54,025 nt of DNA from Mucilaginibacter sp. (GTDB lineage: Bacteria; Bacteroidota; Bacteroidia; Sphingobacteriales; Sphingobacteriaceae). The stretch is from contig JAQBOA010000056.1 of assembly GCA_028288305.1 (NCBI GenBank), positions 1-54,025 on the forward strand, in the 5' to 3' direction. The notes beneath the pieces were generated by a model that was not told where the DNA came from, searched no databases, and was given only the letters and a program-made list of their open reading frames with translations. The first letter of the stretch is position 1. Every line of letters begins with the position of its first letter. A program made the translations under genes and the position numbers. This document shows, one piece after another, positions 1-9,689 of the stretch.

Positions 1-638
1 GTTATTACAGCTTTAACGATAATGGTGACGGAGGTACTACTCGCGAAAGGGAAATAGCAAAACTTGAGGATCTGGACCATGTAAAGGTAGTTTATCAGCC
101 AATGCTTTGCCAGCACTGTGATCACGCGCCTTGCGAAACTGTTTGCCCGGTATTAGCTACCGTTCACTCATCCGAAGGTTTAAATCATATGGCTTACAAC
201 CGTTGTGTAGGTACACGTTATTGCGCAAATAACTGCCCGTACAAAGTGCGCCGCTTTAACTGGTTCAATTACTGGAACGATTCGCGTTTTGATAATTACC
301 TGAATAATGAGCATACACAATTAGTGCTTAACCCTGATGTGGTTACCCGTTTCAGAGGGGTTATGGAAAAATGCACCATGTGTATACAACGCATACAGGC
401 AGGTAAGTTAAAAGCTAAGATCGAAAAACGTTCGCTTAAAGATGGGGATGTTAAAGTTGCATGTCAGCAAACGTGTCCGGCAAACGCGATAGTTTTTGGT
501 AATGCAAATGATCCGAACTCCGAAGTTTCAAAAGCTTTAAAGAGCGAAAGAACTTACTATGTTTTAGAAGAGTTAGATGTAAAACCAGGTATTGGTTACC
601 AGGTAAAAGTTAGAAATATATCTGAAATAGAAGCTTAA
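1..638 (+). CDS. actB: Alternative complex III iron-sulfur subunit ActB, C-terminal part (5' end outside window)
   Basis: The open frame runs in from the left edge (first full codon at base 3), so only the last 211 residues are seen. It carries the ferredoxin-like domain that ends ActB: cysteine groups [33 protein letters not shown] and ACQQTCP, enough for several [4Fe-4S]/[3Fe-4S] clusters. In alternative complex III this periplasm-facing subunit relays electrons between the membrane quinol site and cytochrome c. The molybdopterin-like N-terminal domain would lie upstream. actC begins 25 bases downstream, as expected for an act operon. The family call is firm; cluster types are inferred from the motifs. 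Confidence 0.93.
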   Translation, partial: YYSFNDNGDGGTTREREIAKLEDLDHVKVVYQPMLCQHCDHAPCETVCPVLATVHSSEGLNHMAYNRCVGTRYCANNCPYKVRRFNWFNYWNDSRFDNYLNNEHTQLVLNPDVVTRFRGVMEKCTMCIQRIQAGKLKAKIEKRSLKDGDVKVACQQTCPANAIVFGNANDPNSEVSKALKSERTYYVLEELDVKPGIGYQVKVRNISEIEA

Positions 639-663
639 AACAATTACAAGAGAGATTTAGAAT

Positions 664-2136
664 ATGGCATCTCATAGTGAATCAATAATCAGGGAACCGT
701 TAATTACGGGGAAGGACATCACATACGCCCAAATTACCAATGATGTACTCCGTCCTGTAGAAAATATGCCTGGAAGGGCTTGGTGGATAGGTTTTTCTGT
801 CGCCTCTTTAGGTGCGTGCCTTTGGGTGTTCGCCGTTAGCTGGACGTTTTGGTTTGGTATAGGCGAATGGGGATTAAATAAAACAGTAGGCTGGGCATGG
901 GATATCACCGGTTTCGTATGGTGGGTAGGTATAGGTCACGCAGGTACGCTGATCTCTGCTATATTACTTTTATTTCGTCAAAACTGGCGTAATTCAATTA
1001 ACCGTTCTGCTGAGGCAATGACTATCTTCGCGGTAATCTGCGCAGCTACTTATGTAGTTTCTCACATGGGCCGTCCGTGGTTGGCATATTGGCCTTTACC
1101 GCTTCCAAATCAATTTGGTTCATTATGGGTTAACTTTAACTCACCATTGGTTTGGGACGTATTTGCCATATCAACTTACTTCTCTGTATCATTAGTTTTC
1201 TGGTACACTGGTTTATTACCTGACTTGGCTACTATACGTGACCGTGCTACAGGTGTTCGTCGCCGTATTTATTCCGTTTTGTCATTTGGATGGACTGGTT
1301 CAGTAAAAACATGGCAGCGTTTTGAAACCGTATGTTTAATACTTGCAGGTATTTCAACACCGCTTGTACTTTCAGTACACACCATTGTATCCATGGACTT
1401 TGCTACCTCGTTAGAGCCGGGCTGGCACACTACCATATTTCCTCCATACTTTGTTGCCGGAGCTATTTTCTCCGGATTTGCAATGGTGCAAACCTTGTTG
1501 TTGGTAACCCGTAAGGTGTTGGGATTAGAAAACTATATTACAATGTTCCATATTGAAGCTATGAACAAAATTATCCTGTTAACAGGATCAATTGTTGGCG
1601 TAGCTTATTTAACAGAGTTTTTTATAGCCTATTACTCAGGCAGTGAATATGAGCAGTATACATTCTTAAACCGCTTTATTGGTCCTTACTGGTGGGCTGG
1701 TTGTATGATGTACGGTATTAACGTACTGATGACACAGTTAATGTGGTCTAAAACAATAAGAACAAATATTCAAATCTCATGGGTATTGTCTATTGTGGTA
1801 AATATCGGTATGTGGTTTGAACGTTTTGTAATTATCGTTACTTCTCTTCACCGTGATTACCTTCCTTCAAGCTGGGCAATGTTTTATCCAACGTGGGTTG
1901 ACGTAAGCATCTTTATAGGATCAATAGGATTGTTTTTTACTATGTTCCTTTTATTCATTCGTGTATTCCCTTCAATAGCTATGGCTGAGGTAAAATTAAT
2001 ATTGAAGAGCTCAAGTGAACAGGCTAAGAAAAAATTAATAGCACATGGTGATCTCGATAGAACACATGTGGAGTATTATAAGGAAACATTAACATCATTT
2101 GACAGCGTTGAGATGGCTGATTACGAAAAAATATAA
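664..2136 (+). CDS. actC: Alternative complex III quinol-binding membrane subunit ActC (NrfD/PsrC family)
   Basis: A 490-residue polytopic membrane protein with about ten hydrophobic segments, the usual size for ActC. It has NrfD/PsrC-like stretches rich in Trp and His (GFVWWVGIGHAGTLISA, LSVHTIVSMDFA, YWWAGCMMYG). In the known complex this subunit binds menaquinol and holds a half-channel for proton movement. It lies between actB and actD with short gaps. The ATG at 664 follows a purine-rich stretch (acaagagagattt). The C-terminal tail of about 50 residues is charged and probably cytoplasmic. Confidence 0.95.
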   Translation: MASHSESIIREPLITGKDITYAQITNDVLRPVENMPGRAWWIGFSVASLGACLWVFAVSWTFWFGIGEWGLNKTVGWAWDITGFVWWVGIGHAGTLISAILLLFRQNWRNSINRSAEAMTIFAVICAATYVVSHMGRPWLAYWPLPLPNQFGSLWVNFNSPLVWDVFAISTYFSVSLVFWYTGLLPDLATIRDRATGVRRRIYSVLSFGWTGSVKTWQRFETVCLILAGISTPLVLSVHTIVSMDFATSLEPGWHTTIFPPYFVAGAIFSGFAMVQTLLLVTRKVLGLENYITMFHIEAMNKIILLTGSIVGVAYLTEFFIAYYSGSEYEQYTFLNRFIGPYWWAGCMMYGINVLMTQLMWSKTIRTNIQISWVLSIVVNIGMWFERFVIIVTSLHRDYLPSSWAMFYPTWVDVSIFIGSIGLFFTMFLLFIRVFPSIAMAEVKLILKSSSEQAKKKLIAHGDLDRTHVEYYKETLTSFDSVEMADYEKI

Positions 2137-2138
2137 AA

Positions 2139-2678
2139 ATGAGCAATACAAAATATATTTTAGGTCTTTTTGATGATCCTGATGTTATGATGCACGGGAT
2201 TGACAAATTACAAAAGAACAGCATCCCTATTTATGATGTTTATACGCCAATGCCTATACATGGTATTGACCGGAAATTAGGTTTAAAGGATTCACGCTTA
2301 GGTTATGCAGCTTTTATGTTTGGCTGCCTGGGCGGTACCACTATATTTAGCATGGCGTATTATATGCTGGTACATGACTGGCCTATAAATATTGGCGGTA
2401 AACCCTCTTTTGCAATTCCGGATTTTGTTCCAATCACTTTTGAATGGACGGTATTGTTTACAGCATTTGGCATGGTTACCACCTTCTTTTTCGCTACGCA
2501 CCTTTTTCCAGGCCGCACGCCAAGGGTAATGGATTTCAGGGCAACAGATGACAGGTTTGTAATTGCCATTGATGCTAAAAAAGGGAATATACCACACGAA
2601 GACATCACGAATATATTAAAAGAAGCCGGAGCAGTAGAAGTAAAGCATAACGATAGAAAATATGTTAGCTATGAATAA
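2139..2678 (+). CDS. actD: DUF3341 membrane protein, alternative complex III subunit ActD
   Basis: 179 residues with the DUF3341 layout: an N-terminal soluble part beginning with YILGLFDDPD, then two hydrophobic segments (around residues 50-72 and 100-125), then a short soluble tail. ActD is a small structural subunit that packs against ActC and ActF in the membrane. Its start is two bases after the actC stop, and its 3' end overlaps the possible start of actE, which points to translational coupling. The function follows from the family and the operon position. Confidence 0.92.
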   Translation: MSNTKYILGLFDDPDVMMHGIDKLQKNSIPIYDVYTPMPIHGIDRKLGLKDSRLGYAAFMFGCLGGTTIFSMAYYMLVHDWPINIGGKPSFAIPDFVPITFEWTVLFTAFGMVTTFFFATHLFPGRTPRVMDFRATDDRFVIAIDAKKGNIPHEDITNILKEAGAVEVKHNDRKYVSYE

Positions 2679-3246
2679 AATGAAAATATTGGGCACAACG
2701 GTTATCATTATTGCTGCAGCGATTGTTATTACATCCTGCAAAGATAAAAGGAGTACCGGTTGGGAATACGCTCCCAATATGTATGAACATATCGCATACG
2801 ACCCTGATCAAAAGAACAGTAATTTTAAGGATGGGAAAACCGCCCAGGTTCCTCCTGCAGGTACCATTCCTATTGGTTTTGTAAAATTTGATTATGCAAA
2901 TACCAAGGATGCTTATGAAAAATCAGGAATAGAAGTAAAAAGCCCGCTTCCGCAAACACAACGAAACTTTGCAGATGGGAAGATATTATTTGAACACTTT
3001 TGTTCTCCATGTCATGGTGTAACCGGTCAGGGTGATGGGCTGGTAGTTCAACATGGGTTTCCACCGCCACCTTCCTATTCAAAAGGGCAATCATCACGTG
3101 GTGGTGCAATGAAAGATCTTACAGACGGTAAAATTTACCATACTATTACTTACGGTTTAAACGCAATGGGTTCATATGCGTCGCAGCTTGACCCCACTGA
3201 ACGTTGGAAAGTAATTATGTATGTTCACCATTTACAAACTTTATAA
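2662..3246 (+). CDS. actE: Monoheme cytochrome c lipoprotein ActE
   Basis: Up to 194 residues. The N-terminus is hydrophobic and ends at a lipobox-like VITSC (Cys26 counted from base 2662), so it is probably an outer-leaflet lipoprotein. There is one heme c site, CSPCH (residues 114-118), and a downstream Met (LNAMGSY) that could be the sixth iron ligand. It would accept electrons from ActB and pass them on, probably to the oxidase encoded next. ATG codons at 2662, 2671 and 2680 are in frame; the one at 2680, just past the actD stop, gives the most normal signal peptide. Confidence 0.92.
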   Translation: MLAMNKMKILGTTVIIIAAAIVITSCKDKRSTGWEYAPNMYEHIAYDPDQKNSNFKDGKTAQVPPAGTIPIGFVKFDYANTKDAYEKSGIEVKSPLPQTQRNFADGKILFEHFCSPCHGVTGQGDGLVVQHGFPPPPSYSKGQSSRGGAMKDLTDGKIYHTITYGLNAMGSYASQLDPTERWKVIMYVHHLQTL

Positions 3247-3257
3247 GCTATTTTTTA

Positions 3258-4526
3258 ATGAATACTCTGAATAGTTTCGACGAACGATTTGATTTTAAAG
3301 GCAAGGCTAAAACCTGGAGCCTGGTAATGATCGCTATTGGTGTAATTGGAATATTATACGGTTTTTTATCAGATAACGGTGTACGTACCTTTGCAAACCT
3401 ATTACTAATGGGTTATTATATAACTTGTGTTAGTATTTGCGGCATATTTTTTTGTGCTGTACAATATGTGGCCCAGGCTGGATGGTCAGTAGCAATCCTG
3501 CGCATTCCCCAGGCATTTGGCCGTGTAGTACCATATGCTGCAGTTATATTATTTGTAATTATTTGTGCCGGATTATATTTTACACATACAGGGGTTAATG
3601 ATGAGGGCAAGCAAGCTACGGTACCATACCTATATAAACTTTGGGCGCTTAAAGGTGTTACAACTCCCGGCGACCCTAATTATGATGCTGTTATAGCTGG
3701 TAAATCCGGTTTCTTAAATGTTCCGTTTTTCCTTATACGTATAGCCGCTTATTTGGCAAGTTATAGCTTGTTAGGATGGCTGCTTATTAAATATTCAAAC
3801 AATGAAGATGAATTGGGCGGCATGTTTAACTATAACAAAAGCTTTAAAATATCCTGTATATTTTTGGTAATATTCGGTTTTACTATCCCATTATTCGCTT
3901 TTGATACCATAATGTCTTTAGAAGCACACTGGTTTTCAACCATGTTCGGCTGGTATAATTTTGCAGGTCTATGGGTAGGTGGTATGGCTGTAATTACGCT
4001 TACTATTATATTACTAAAACAAAATGGCTATGTGCAATGGATCACTGAAGACCACCTGCACAACATGGGTCAATTAATATTTGGATTCTCTATTTTCTGG
4101 ACTTACTTATGGTTCGCGCAATTTTTGCTTACCTGGTATGCCAATCTTCCTGAAGAGGCAGCTTATTTTTACAGAAGGTGGGAACCTCAGTTTAAATGGT
4201 GGTTTTGGCTCAACATCGTAATTAATTTTTTAACACCATTATTAGTGCTGATGTCACGTGATTCAAAACGAATGATTAAGGTGTTAAAAGTAGCATGTAT
4301 CATTCTGATCTGTGGCCATTGGTTGGATTATTGGCAAATGATTATGCCCGGTGCAGTTGGCCCTCAGGCTAACTGGTATAACGAAATAGGCGTGCTGGAA
4401 GTAACTATATTTATAGGTTTTGCCGGTGTGTTTATGTTCCTGATGCTGAATGCGCTCAGTAAATTTAAATCGCTTGTCCCAAAAAAACATCCGTTCCTGG
4501 AAGAGAGCCTGCATCATCACATATAA
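3258..4526 (+). CDS. actF: Alternative complex III membrane subunit ActF (NrfD-like, second quinone subunit)
   Basis: 422 residues from the ATG at 3258. The frame is open back to 3204, but that overlaps actE and adds 18 residues that look unlike a real N-terminus. About ten hydrophobic helices are visible, with the conserved LEAHWFSTMFGWY and GQLIFGFSIFWTYLWFAQF stretches of ActF. ActF resembles ActC and is thought to form a second proton half-channel in the complex. It is the last act gene; a probable promoter box and then coxB follow. Confidence 0.93.
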   Translation: MNTLNSFDERFDFKGKAKTWSLVMIAIGVIGILYGFLSDNGVRTFANLLLMGYYITCVSICGIFFCAVQYVAQAGWSVAILRIPQAFGRVVPYAAVILFVIICAGLYFTHTGVNDEGKQATVPYLYKLWALKGVTTPGDPNYDAVIAGKSGFLNVPFFLIRIAAYLASYSLLGWLLIKYSNNEDELGGMFNYNKSFKISCIFLVIFGFTIPLFAFDTIMSLEAHWFSTMFGWYNFAGLWVGGMAVITLTIILLKQNGYVQWITEDHLHNMGQLIFGFSIFWTYLWFAQFLLTWYANLPEEAAYFYRRWEPQFKWWFWLNIVINFLTPLLVLMSRDSKRMIKVLKVACIILICGHWLDYWQMIMPGAVGPQANWYNEIGVLEVTIFIGFAGVFMFLMLNALSKFKSLVPKKHPFLEESLHHHI

Positions 4527-4533
4527 TAATTGT

Positions 4534-4541
4534 TAAATTTG
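4534..4541 (+). promoter_or_regulatory. Candidate -7 promoter box for the cox genes
   Basis: TAAATTTG matches the Bacteroidetes -7 consensus TAnnTTTG. It lies in the 47-base gap between actF and coxB and would leave a leader of roughly 25-30 bases. No clear -33 TTTG is seen at the usual distance, so this is a moderate call. It could allow the oxidase genes to be expressed separately from the act genes. Confidence 0.4.
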
Positions 4542-4573
4542 CACTAAATAAAGAATACCAAACAAACATTCAA

Positions 4574-5761
4574 ATGGCATTCAAAAAACTTATAAATAAT
4601 AAAAAACTAACGCTTTTATCAACGTTCGTGCTATTAGGCACCAACCTGTTAATGGCACAAAGTTCAGCAACATCAGATACTACTCCAACAGAACATACTC
4701 CGGTTATGTGGGGCAGTGTGACTTACTATATAATGCTTTTCTTTTTGGCCTGTTTAGGCGTAGCAATTATTGGCAAAATATTGAGGCTTTATGACCTTAC
4801 CCAAAAAATGCAGGGTAAAAAAGGCATGAACTGGAATAATATAATGGGAATATGCTGTGCAATATTTCTGGTTGCTGGCTTATTCGGAGCTTATTGGTCA
4901 TTAACCGAGCAGGGAAGCATGTCTTTGCCTGAAGCTGCATCCATTCATGGTGTCGACATTGATAATATGTTCGTGGTGACAACTATTTTAACCTTGATCG
5001 TGTTTTTCCTCACCCAGGCTTTATTGTTTGGATTTGCATTTGCCTACCGTGGTTCTGATAAACGGAAGGCTTATTTTTTACCGCATAACAATACTATTGA
5101 AAAAATATGGACAATAATACCAGCAATTGTTTTGACAATATTGGTAGTATTTGGTTTTTTTACCTGGACTAAAATTGAAAATAGTTCTGAAGTTAAAGGT
5201 GACCTGAACATTGATATTACCGGCCATCAGTTTGCATGGGAGCTTAGGTATCCTGGTAAAGACGGCAAATTGGGAAATGTAAGCTATACCCTCGTTAGCT
5301 CACTAAACAGCTTAGGTATAGATTTTCAGGATCGTAGAAGTATGGATGACTTGCGGGCTGATACATTAGTAATACCTGTTTACAAATCCATCAGACTTAA
5401 CATTCATGCCCAGGATGTTATCCATAGTGTTTACATGCCTCATTTTAGATTACAGCAAAATGCTGTACCTGGATTACCTACCTTTTTCAAATTTACTCCT
5501 ACCATTACAACCGCCGAAATGCGTGTTAAAACCGATAACCCCAAATTTGAATATTTGCTGTATTGCAATAAAATTTGCGGAGACGGCCATTATAACATGC
5601 AAAAAGTTGTTCGTGTTGTTACACAAGCCGAATACCAGGATTGGATAGCAAATCAAAAGCCGTATTTGACTGATGCAGTGAAAAAGGAATTGAAAATGGC
5701 GGATGTAAAATCATCTGATCTCAAAAAAATATCATCAAACAGATTAGCGTTAAACAATTAA
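4574..5761 (+). CDS. coxB: Cytochrome c oxidase subunit II (CuA subunit)
   Basis: 395 residues. A signal-like N-terminus ending near LLMAQSS is followed by an extra hydrophobic segment (about 45-65) and further helices that anchor the cupredoxin domain. The CuA site is visible: VIHSVYMPHF and then CNKICGDGHYNM, which fits Cx3Cx3Hx2M. There is no fused cytochrome c (no CxxCH), so the electron donor must be separate; ActE is the obvious candidate. It is longer than textbook subunit II because of the extra N-terminal helices, a common feature in this phylum. coxA starts 16 bases downstream. Confidence 0.95.
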   Translation: MAFKKLINNKKLTLLSTFVLLGTNLLMAQSSATSDTTPTEHTPVMWGSVTYYIMLFFLACLGVAIIGKILRLYDLTQKMQGKKGMNWNNIMGICCAIFLVAGLFGAYWSLTEQGSMSLPEAASIHGVDIDNMFVVTTILTLIVFFLTQALLFGFAFAYRGSDKRKAYFLPHNNTIEKIWTIIPAIVLTILVVFGFFTWTKIENSSEVKGDLNIDITGHQFAWELRYPGKDGKLGNVSYTLVSSLNSLGIDFQDRRSMDDLRADTLVIPVYKSIRLNIHAQDVIHSVYMPHFRLQQNAVPGLPTFFKFTPTITTAEMRVKTDNPKFEYLLYCNKICGDGHYNMQKVVRVVTQAEYQDWIANQKPYLTDAVKKELKMADVKSSDLKKISSNRLALNN

Positions 5762-5777
5762 GATAAGATTAGCGAGT

Positions 5778-7664
5778 ATGTCAACATTAGCAGTTCACGA
5801 TCATGGAGTTGTACACCACGAGGAAGGTCACGAACACCACCATAAACAAACTTTTCTAAATACCTACGTATTTAGCCAGGATCATAAATACATAGCAAAA
5901 CAATTTTTGATAACAGGGATCATTATGGCTTTTATTGCCATGACGCTTTCTATTTTATTCAGGATACAGTTAGCTTATCCGGATAAATCGTTCCCGTTAT
6001 TAGAAACATTGCTTGGCCGTTTTGCTCCTGGTGGGCGTTTAAGTCCAAGTTTCTACATGTCCCTTGTAACTATACACGGTACTATCATGGTGTTCTTTGT
6101 ATTAACTGCCGGTTTAAGCGGAACATTTGCAAACTTATTGATCCCTCTACAAATAGGAGCTCGTGATATGGCATCACCATTTGTAAACATGCTGTCGTAT
6201 TGGTTCTTCCTAATAGCAAGTATTATCATGTTATCGTCATTCTTTGTTCAAAAGGGACCTGCAAGCGGTGGCTGGACAGTATATCCGCCATTATCGGCAT
6301 TGCCAAAATCTATGCCTGGTTCTGCGGAAGGAATGACGCTGTGGCTTATCAGCATGGTATTTTTTATCGCATCGCAATTAATGGGTGGTATTAATTATAT
6401 AAGTACCGTGTTAAATATGCGCACCAAAGGCATGGATCTTTGGAAGATGCCATTAACCGTATGGGCCCTGTTCCTTACCGCTGTTTTGGGCGTTCTAGCT
6501 TTCCCAGTATTGGTTGCCGGTGTTGTACTATTAGTTTTTGACCGCAGTTTTGGTACAAGCTTTTATCTTTCAGATATTGTGCTAAATGGAAAAATACAGC
6601 CCTATGAAGGAGGAAGCCCTATATTATTCCAGCATTTATTCTGGTTCCTTGGGCACCCTGAAGTATATATAGTTATTATGCCTGCAATGGGTATCTCATC
6701 CGAAGTTTTATCAGTAAACTCGCGTAAGCCGATATTTGGTTATCATGCCATGGTTTACTCACTGATAGGTATAACTGTGTTATCCTTTATTGTATGTTTA
6801 CACCACATGTTTGTAACCGGGATTAACCCTTTTCTGTGTGTTGTGTTTATGATCACTACGCTAATAATCGCGGTACCTTCAGCTGTAAAAACCTTTAACT
6901 GGCTTGCTACTTTATGGCGGGGAAATATCCGCTTTACACCTGCTATGCTTTTTGCAATAGGGATGGTTTCATTCTTTATTTCAGGTGGTTTAACAGGTAT
7001 TTTCTTAGGTAACGCAGCTTTAGATATTAACTTGCATGATACCTATTTTGTGGTTGCACACTTCCACTTGGTAATGGGTTCGGCTGCTATTTTCGGGATG
7101 CTTGCTGGTGTATATCACTGGTTTCCAAAAATGTTCCGTCGTATGATGGATGAGCGTTTAGGTTATCTTCACTTTTGGATAACATTTATTGGCGCTTATT
7201 TGGTGTTCTTCCCGATGCACTTTATGGGTCTTGATGGTGTTCCGCGCCGTTATTATGCCTTTACAGAATTTGAATCAATGAAACGCTGGTTAACAGTAAA
7301 TACATTTATTACATGGGCAGCTATTATGGCGGGAGTGGCACAGGTTGCTTTCATCGTTAACTTTGTTTATTCTATTTTTTGGGGTAAGAAGACCGTTCAA
7401 AACCCGTGGAATGCTAACACACTTGAATGGACGGCGCCTATTGAGCATATACATGGTAACTGGGCCGGTGAAATTCCAACAGTTTACCGCTGGCCTTATG
7501 ATTACAGCAAGCCTGGCCATGATGAGGACTTTATACCACAAAACGTACCATTTTCGCAAACTATGAATTCTAATCTTCCGCATGATTTTGAAGATAATCC
7601 TGTAGGCTTAGAACAACATAACCAATGGACAAATACAAAAAAAGCTAACGAAGAAGTAAAATAA
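5778..7664 (+). CDS. coxA: Cytochrome c oxidase subunit I (heme-copper catalytic subunit)
   Basis: 628 residues with about 12 helices. It carries the A-type heme-copper signatures: the CuB ligand and His-Tyr pair region FLGHPEVYIVIMP, the second CuB pair CLHHMFVTG, and the heme-ligand helix VVAHFHLVMGSA. The Glu of GHPEVY marks a D-channel-type proton path. A His-rich N-terminal tail (HDHGVVHHEEGHEHHHK) could help with metal handling, but that is a guess. It reduces oxygen to water at heme a3-CuB and pumps protons. Confidence 0.97.
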   Translation: MSTLAVHDHGVVHHEEGHEHHHKQTFLNTYVFSQDHKYIAKQFLITGIIMAFIAMTLSILFRIQLAYPDKSFPLLETLLGRFAPGGRLSPSFYMSLVTIHGTIMVFFVLTAGLSGTFANLLIPLQIGARDMASPFVNMLSYWFFLIASIIMLSSFFVQKGPASGGWTVYPPLSALPKSMPGSAEGMTLWLISMVFFIASQLMGGINYISTVLNMRTKGMDLWKMPLTVWALFLTAVLGVLAFPVLVAGVVLLVFDRSFGTSFYLSDIVLNGKIQPYEGGSPILFQHLFWFLGHPEVYIVIMPAMGISSEVLSVNSRKPIFGYHAMVYSLIGITVLSFIVCLHHMFVTGINPFLCVVFMITTLIIAVPSAVKTFNWLATLWRGNIRFTPAMLFAIGMVSFFISGGLTGIFLGNAALDINLHDTYFVVAHFHLVMGSAAIFGMLAGVYHWFPKMFRRMMDERLGYLHFWITFIGAYLVFFPMHFMGLDGVPRRYYAFTEFESMKRWLTVNTFITWAAIMAGVAQVAFIVNFVYSIFWGKKTVQNPWNANTLEWTAPIEHIHGNWAGEIPTVYRWPYDYSKPGHDEDFIPQNVPFSQTMNSNLPHDFEDNPVGLEQHNQWTNTKKANEEVK

Positions 7665-7747
7665 AGTCTCAAGTCTTAAGCCTGAAGTCTTAAGTTAATT
7701 TTAATATACCCTTTTCTTAGGACTTAAGACTTCGGGCTTTAGACTTT
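7663..7747. repeat. Imperfect inverted repeat of AAGTCTTAAG words between coxA and ctaA
   Basis: Left arm 7663-7694 contains AAGTCTTAAG twice. Right arm 7716-7747 contains GGACTTAAGACTT and TAGACTTT, the reverse complements, with mismatches and a shift. It begins at the coxA stop and could form a large stem that terminates or attenuates transcription before ctaA. The same words recur at 33535-33608. Confidence 0.7.
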
Positions 7748-7767
7748 ACAGTCAGGCTTTAAAATAA

Positions 7768-8829
7768 ATGAGGAAATCCGCACCAAAAATCAGGTTCCAG
7801 AAAGTTAATCTTATTACTATCGCTCTGCTTTTCGTTTTAATTTTGGCCGGCGGAATTGTTCGTAGTACAGGTTCAGGAATGGGTTGTCCTGATTGGCCTA
7901 AATGTTTTGGTCGATATATACCACCTGTAAATAGTTCAGAGCTTCCGAAAGATTACAAACAAAAGTATATTGCAGGGCGTTTGGCTAAAAACCAAAGATT
8001 CGCCAAAACACTCGATCTTTTTGGTTATGCTGATCTTGCACGCCGTATCCGGGAAGACAAATCTATATTGGTTCCAGAAGAATTTAATGCTGCAAAAACC
8101 TGGACAGAATATATTAACCGCCTTATAGGGGCCACTTCAGGTTTCTTTTTATTATTAAGTGCCATTTTTTCTTTTAGTTACCGCGGTGAAAATAAATTGA
8201 TACCTTTTTTAAGCATCCTTAATGTGATTCTTGTTGGCTACCAGGCATGGCTGGGTTCAATCGTTGTTTCTACAAACTTAGTTCCTCTGATCGTAACCAT
8301 TCATATGTTGCTCGCGCTCGCGATATTGACTTTAAGTATTACTACTTATCATTTAGCAAAAGTACACGGCAAGCAAAAGCGTAATACAAGCCCGATAGCT
8401 CATGTTGTTACTTTATTTGCTTTAATAATTTCAATAGCTCAAATAGTTTTCGGGACAGAAGTAAGGGAAAAAATTGATTCAGTTGCGAGCCGGTTGCAAG
8501 GCGGATACCGTGACGCCTGGATCACAAATGCCGGCGCAATATTTTATCAGCATCGTAATGTTGCAGTATTAGTACTTTTAATAAACGTTTTGTTATATGG
8601 TATCATACGGGGTAATTTTAACAAACATTCCATACAGCAGCAATTAATGAGTTTTACATTCCTTATCATCATGCTGCAAATAGTAACAGGTATATTATTG
8701 TCCTATTGGTCATTGCCGCCAATTGCACAGGCTGCCCACATCATCCTGGCAAGCCTGATATTTGGCGCTCAATTTTACCTGATGCTAAATTTATATAGGT
8801 CCGTTAACATGCAGGAGGCTAAACTATGA
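7768..8829 (+). CDS. ctaA: Heme A synthase (COX15/CtaA family)
   Basis: 353 residues with about eight helices. The N-terminal signature GIVRSTGSGMGCPDWPKCFG holds the Cys pair of the first extracytoplasmic loop, and conserved His residues occur in NRLIGA-, TIHMLLA-, YQHRN- and AAHIILA-type motifs. The enzyme oxidises the C8 methyl group of heme O to give heme A for the oxidase encoded alongside. A loop insert with several charged residues (about 65-105) separates the first two helices, as in other Bacteroidetes copies. Its stop overlaps the ctaB start (ATGA). Confidence 0.93.
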   Translation: MRKSAPKIRFQKVNLITIALLFVLILAGGIVRSTGSGMGCPDWPKCFGRYIPPVNSSELPKDYKQKYIAGRLAKNQRFAKTLDLFGYADLARRIREDKSILVPEEFNAAKTWTEYINRLIGATSGFFLLLSAIFSFSYRGENKLIPFLSILNVILVGYQAWLGSIVVSTNLVPLIVTIHMLLALAILTLSITTYHLAKVHGKQKRNTSPIAHVVTLFALIISIAQIVFGTEVREKIDSVASRLQGGYRDAWITNAGAIFYQHRNVAVLVLLINVLLYGIIRGNFNKHSIQQQLMSFTFLIIMLQIVTGILLSYWSLPPIAQAAHIILASLIFGAQFYLMLNLYRSVNMQEAKL

Positions 8830-9689
8830 TTTGGAGTGATTTTTCAAAGCTTATAAAATTGCGGCTTACTTTCCTGGTAGTTTTTTCAGCTTCTATATCA
8901 TTTTTGATAGGCAGTAAAGTTAACGGCCATATTGTATGGAAAAACTGGCTTATACTTATTGTGGGCGGTTTTTTAGTCACAGCAGCTGCAAATTGTTTTA
9001 ATGAAATTATAGAAAAGGATTTCGACCGTTTGATGAAGCGAACTGCTGACCGTCCTATACCGGCAGGTCGTATGACGACGGGACAGGCCCTGGTAATGGG
9101 CTTATTTATGGGAATTGCCGGCACTTATCTTTTAGGGAGCCTTAATTTGGTTACTGGTTTGCTTTCTGTTTTTTCGATAATATTATATGCATTTGCTTAT
9201 ACGCCTTTAAAGCGTAAATCGCCGATAGCGGTATTTGTTGGAGCTATACCAGGTGCCTTACCTCCTCTTATCGGTTACGTTGCTGCTCACGAAAAAATTG
9301 ATTCCATTGCCTTGATCCTGTTTGGGATACAATTTATTTGGCAGTTTCCTCACTTTTGGGCAATCGCCTGGGTTTTGGATGACGATTATAAACTGGCAGG
9401 CTTCAGACTGCTGCCATCAACTAAAAGAGATTTAACCAGTGCAATAATTACCTTTATATTTACTTTAATATTAGTTCCGGTAAGTTTATTGCCTACCATT
9501 TATAATTACGGCGGTTATTATGTAGGTGCTGTTTCGTTATTATGCAGTTTAGGTTTTTTATACCTTGCTTTTATGCTTTTGCGCACCCTGCAGGTTGAAT
9601 CTGCAAAGAAATTGATGTATGGTTCATTTATTTATTTACCCGTGGTGCAGTTAATGTTTTTATTTGATTTTATAGGAAAGGTGAAATGA
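8826..9689 (+). CDS. ctaB: Protoheme IX farnesyltransferase (heme O synthase)
   Basis: 287 residues, a UbiA-superfamily membrane prenyltransferase. The first Asp-rich motif is NCFNEIIEKDFDRLMKRTADRP (residues about 57-78), and the second loop carries WVLDDDYKLAGFR. It adds a farnesyl group to heme B to make heme O, the substrate of CtaA. It overlaps ctaA by four bases and the next gene by four bases, so the three are probably translated together. Confidence 0.95.
   Translation: MIWSDFSKLIKLRLTFLVVFSASISFLIGSKVNGHIVWKNWLILIVGGFLVTAAANCFNEIIEKDFDRLMKRTADRPIPAGRMTTGQALVMGLFMGIAGTYLLGSLNLVTGLLSVFSIILYAFAYTPLKRKSPIAVFVGAIPGALPPLIGYVAAHEKIDSIALILFGIQFIWQFPHFWAIAWVLDDDYKLAGFRLLPSTKRDLTSAIITFIFTLILVPVSLLPTIYNYGGYYVGAVSLLCSLGFLYLAFMLLRTLQVESAKKLMYGSFIYLPVVQLMFLFDFIGKVK

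Noticed and set aside
3204..3257. Longer N-terminus for actF
   Set aside because: It lies inside actE in another frame and adds 18 residues not typical of ActF.
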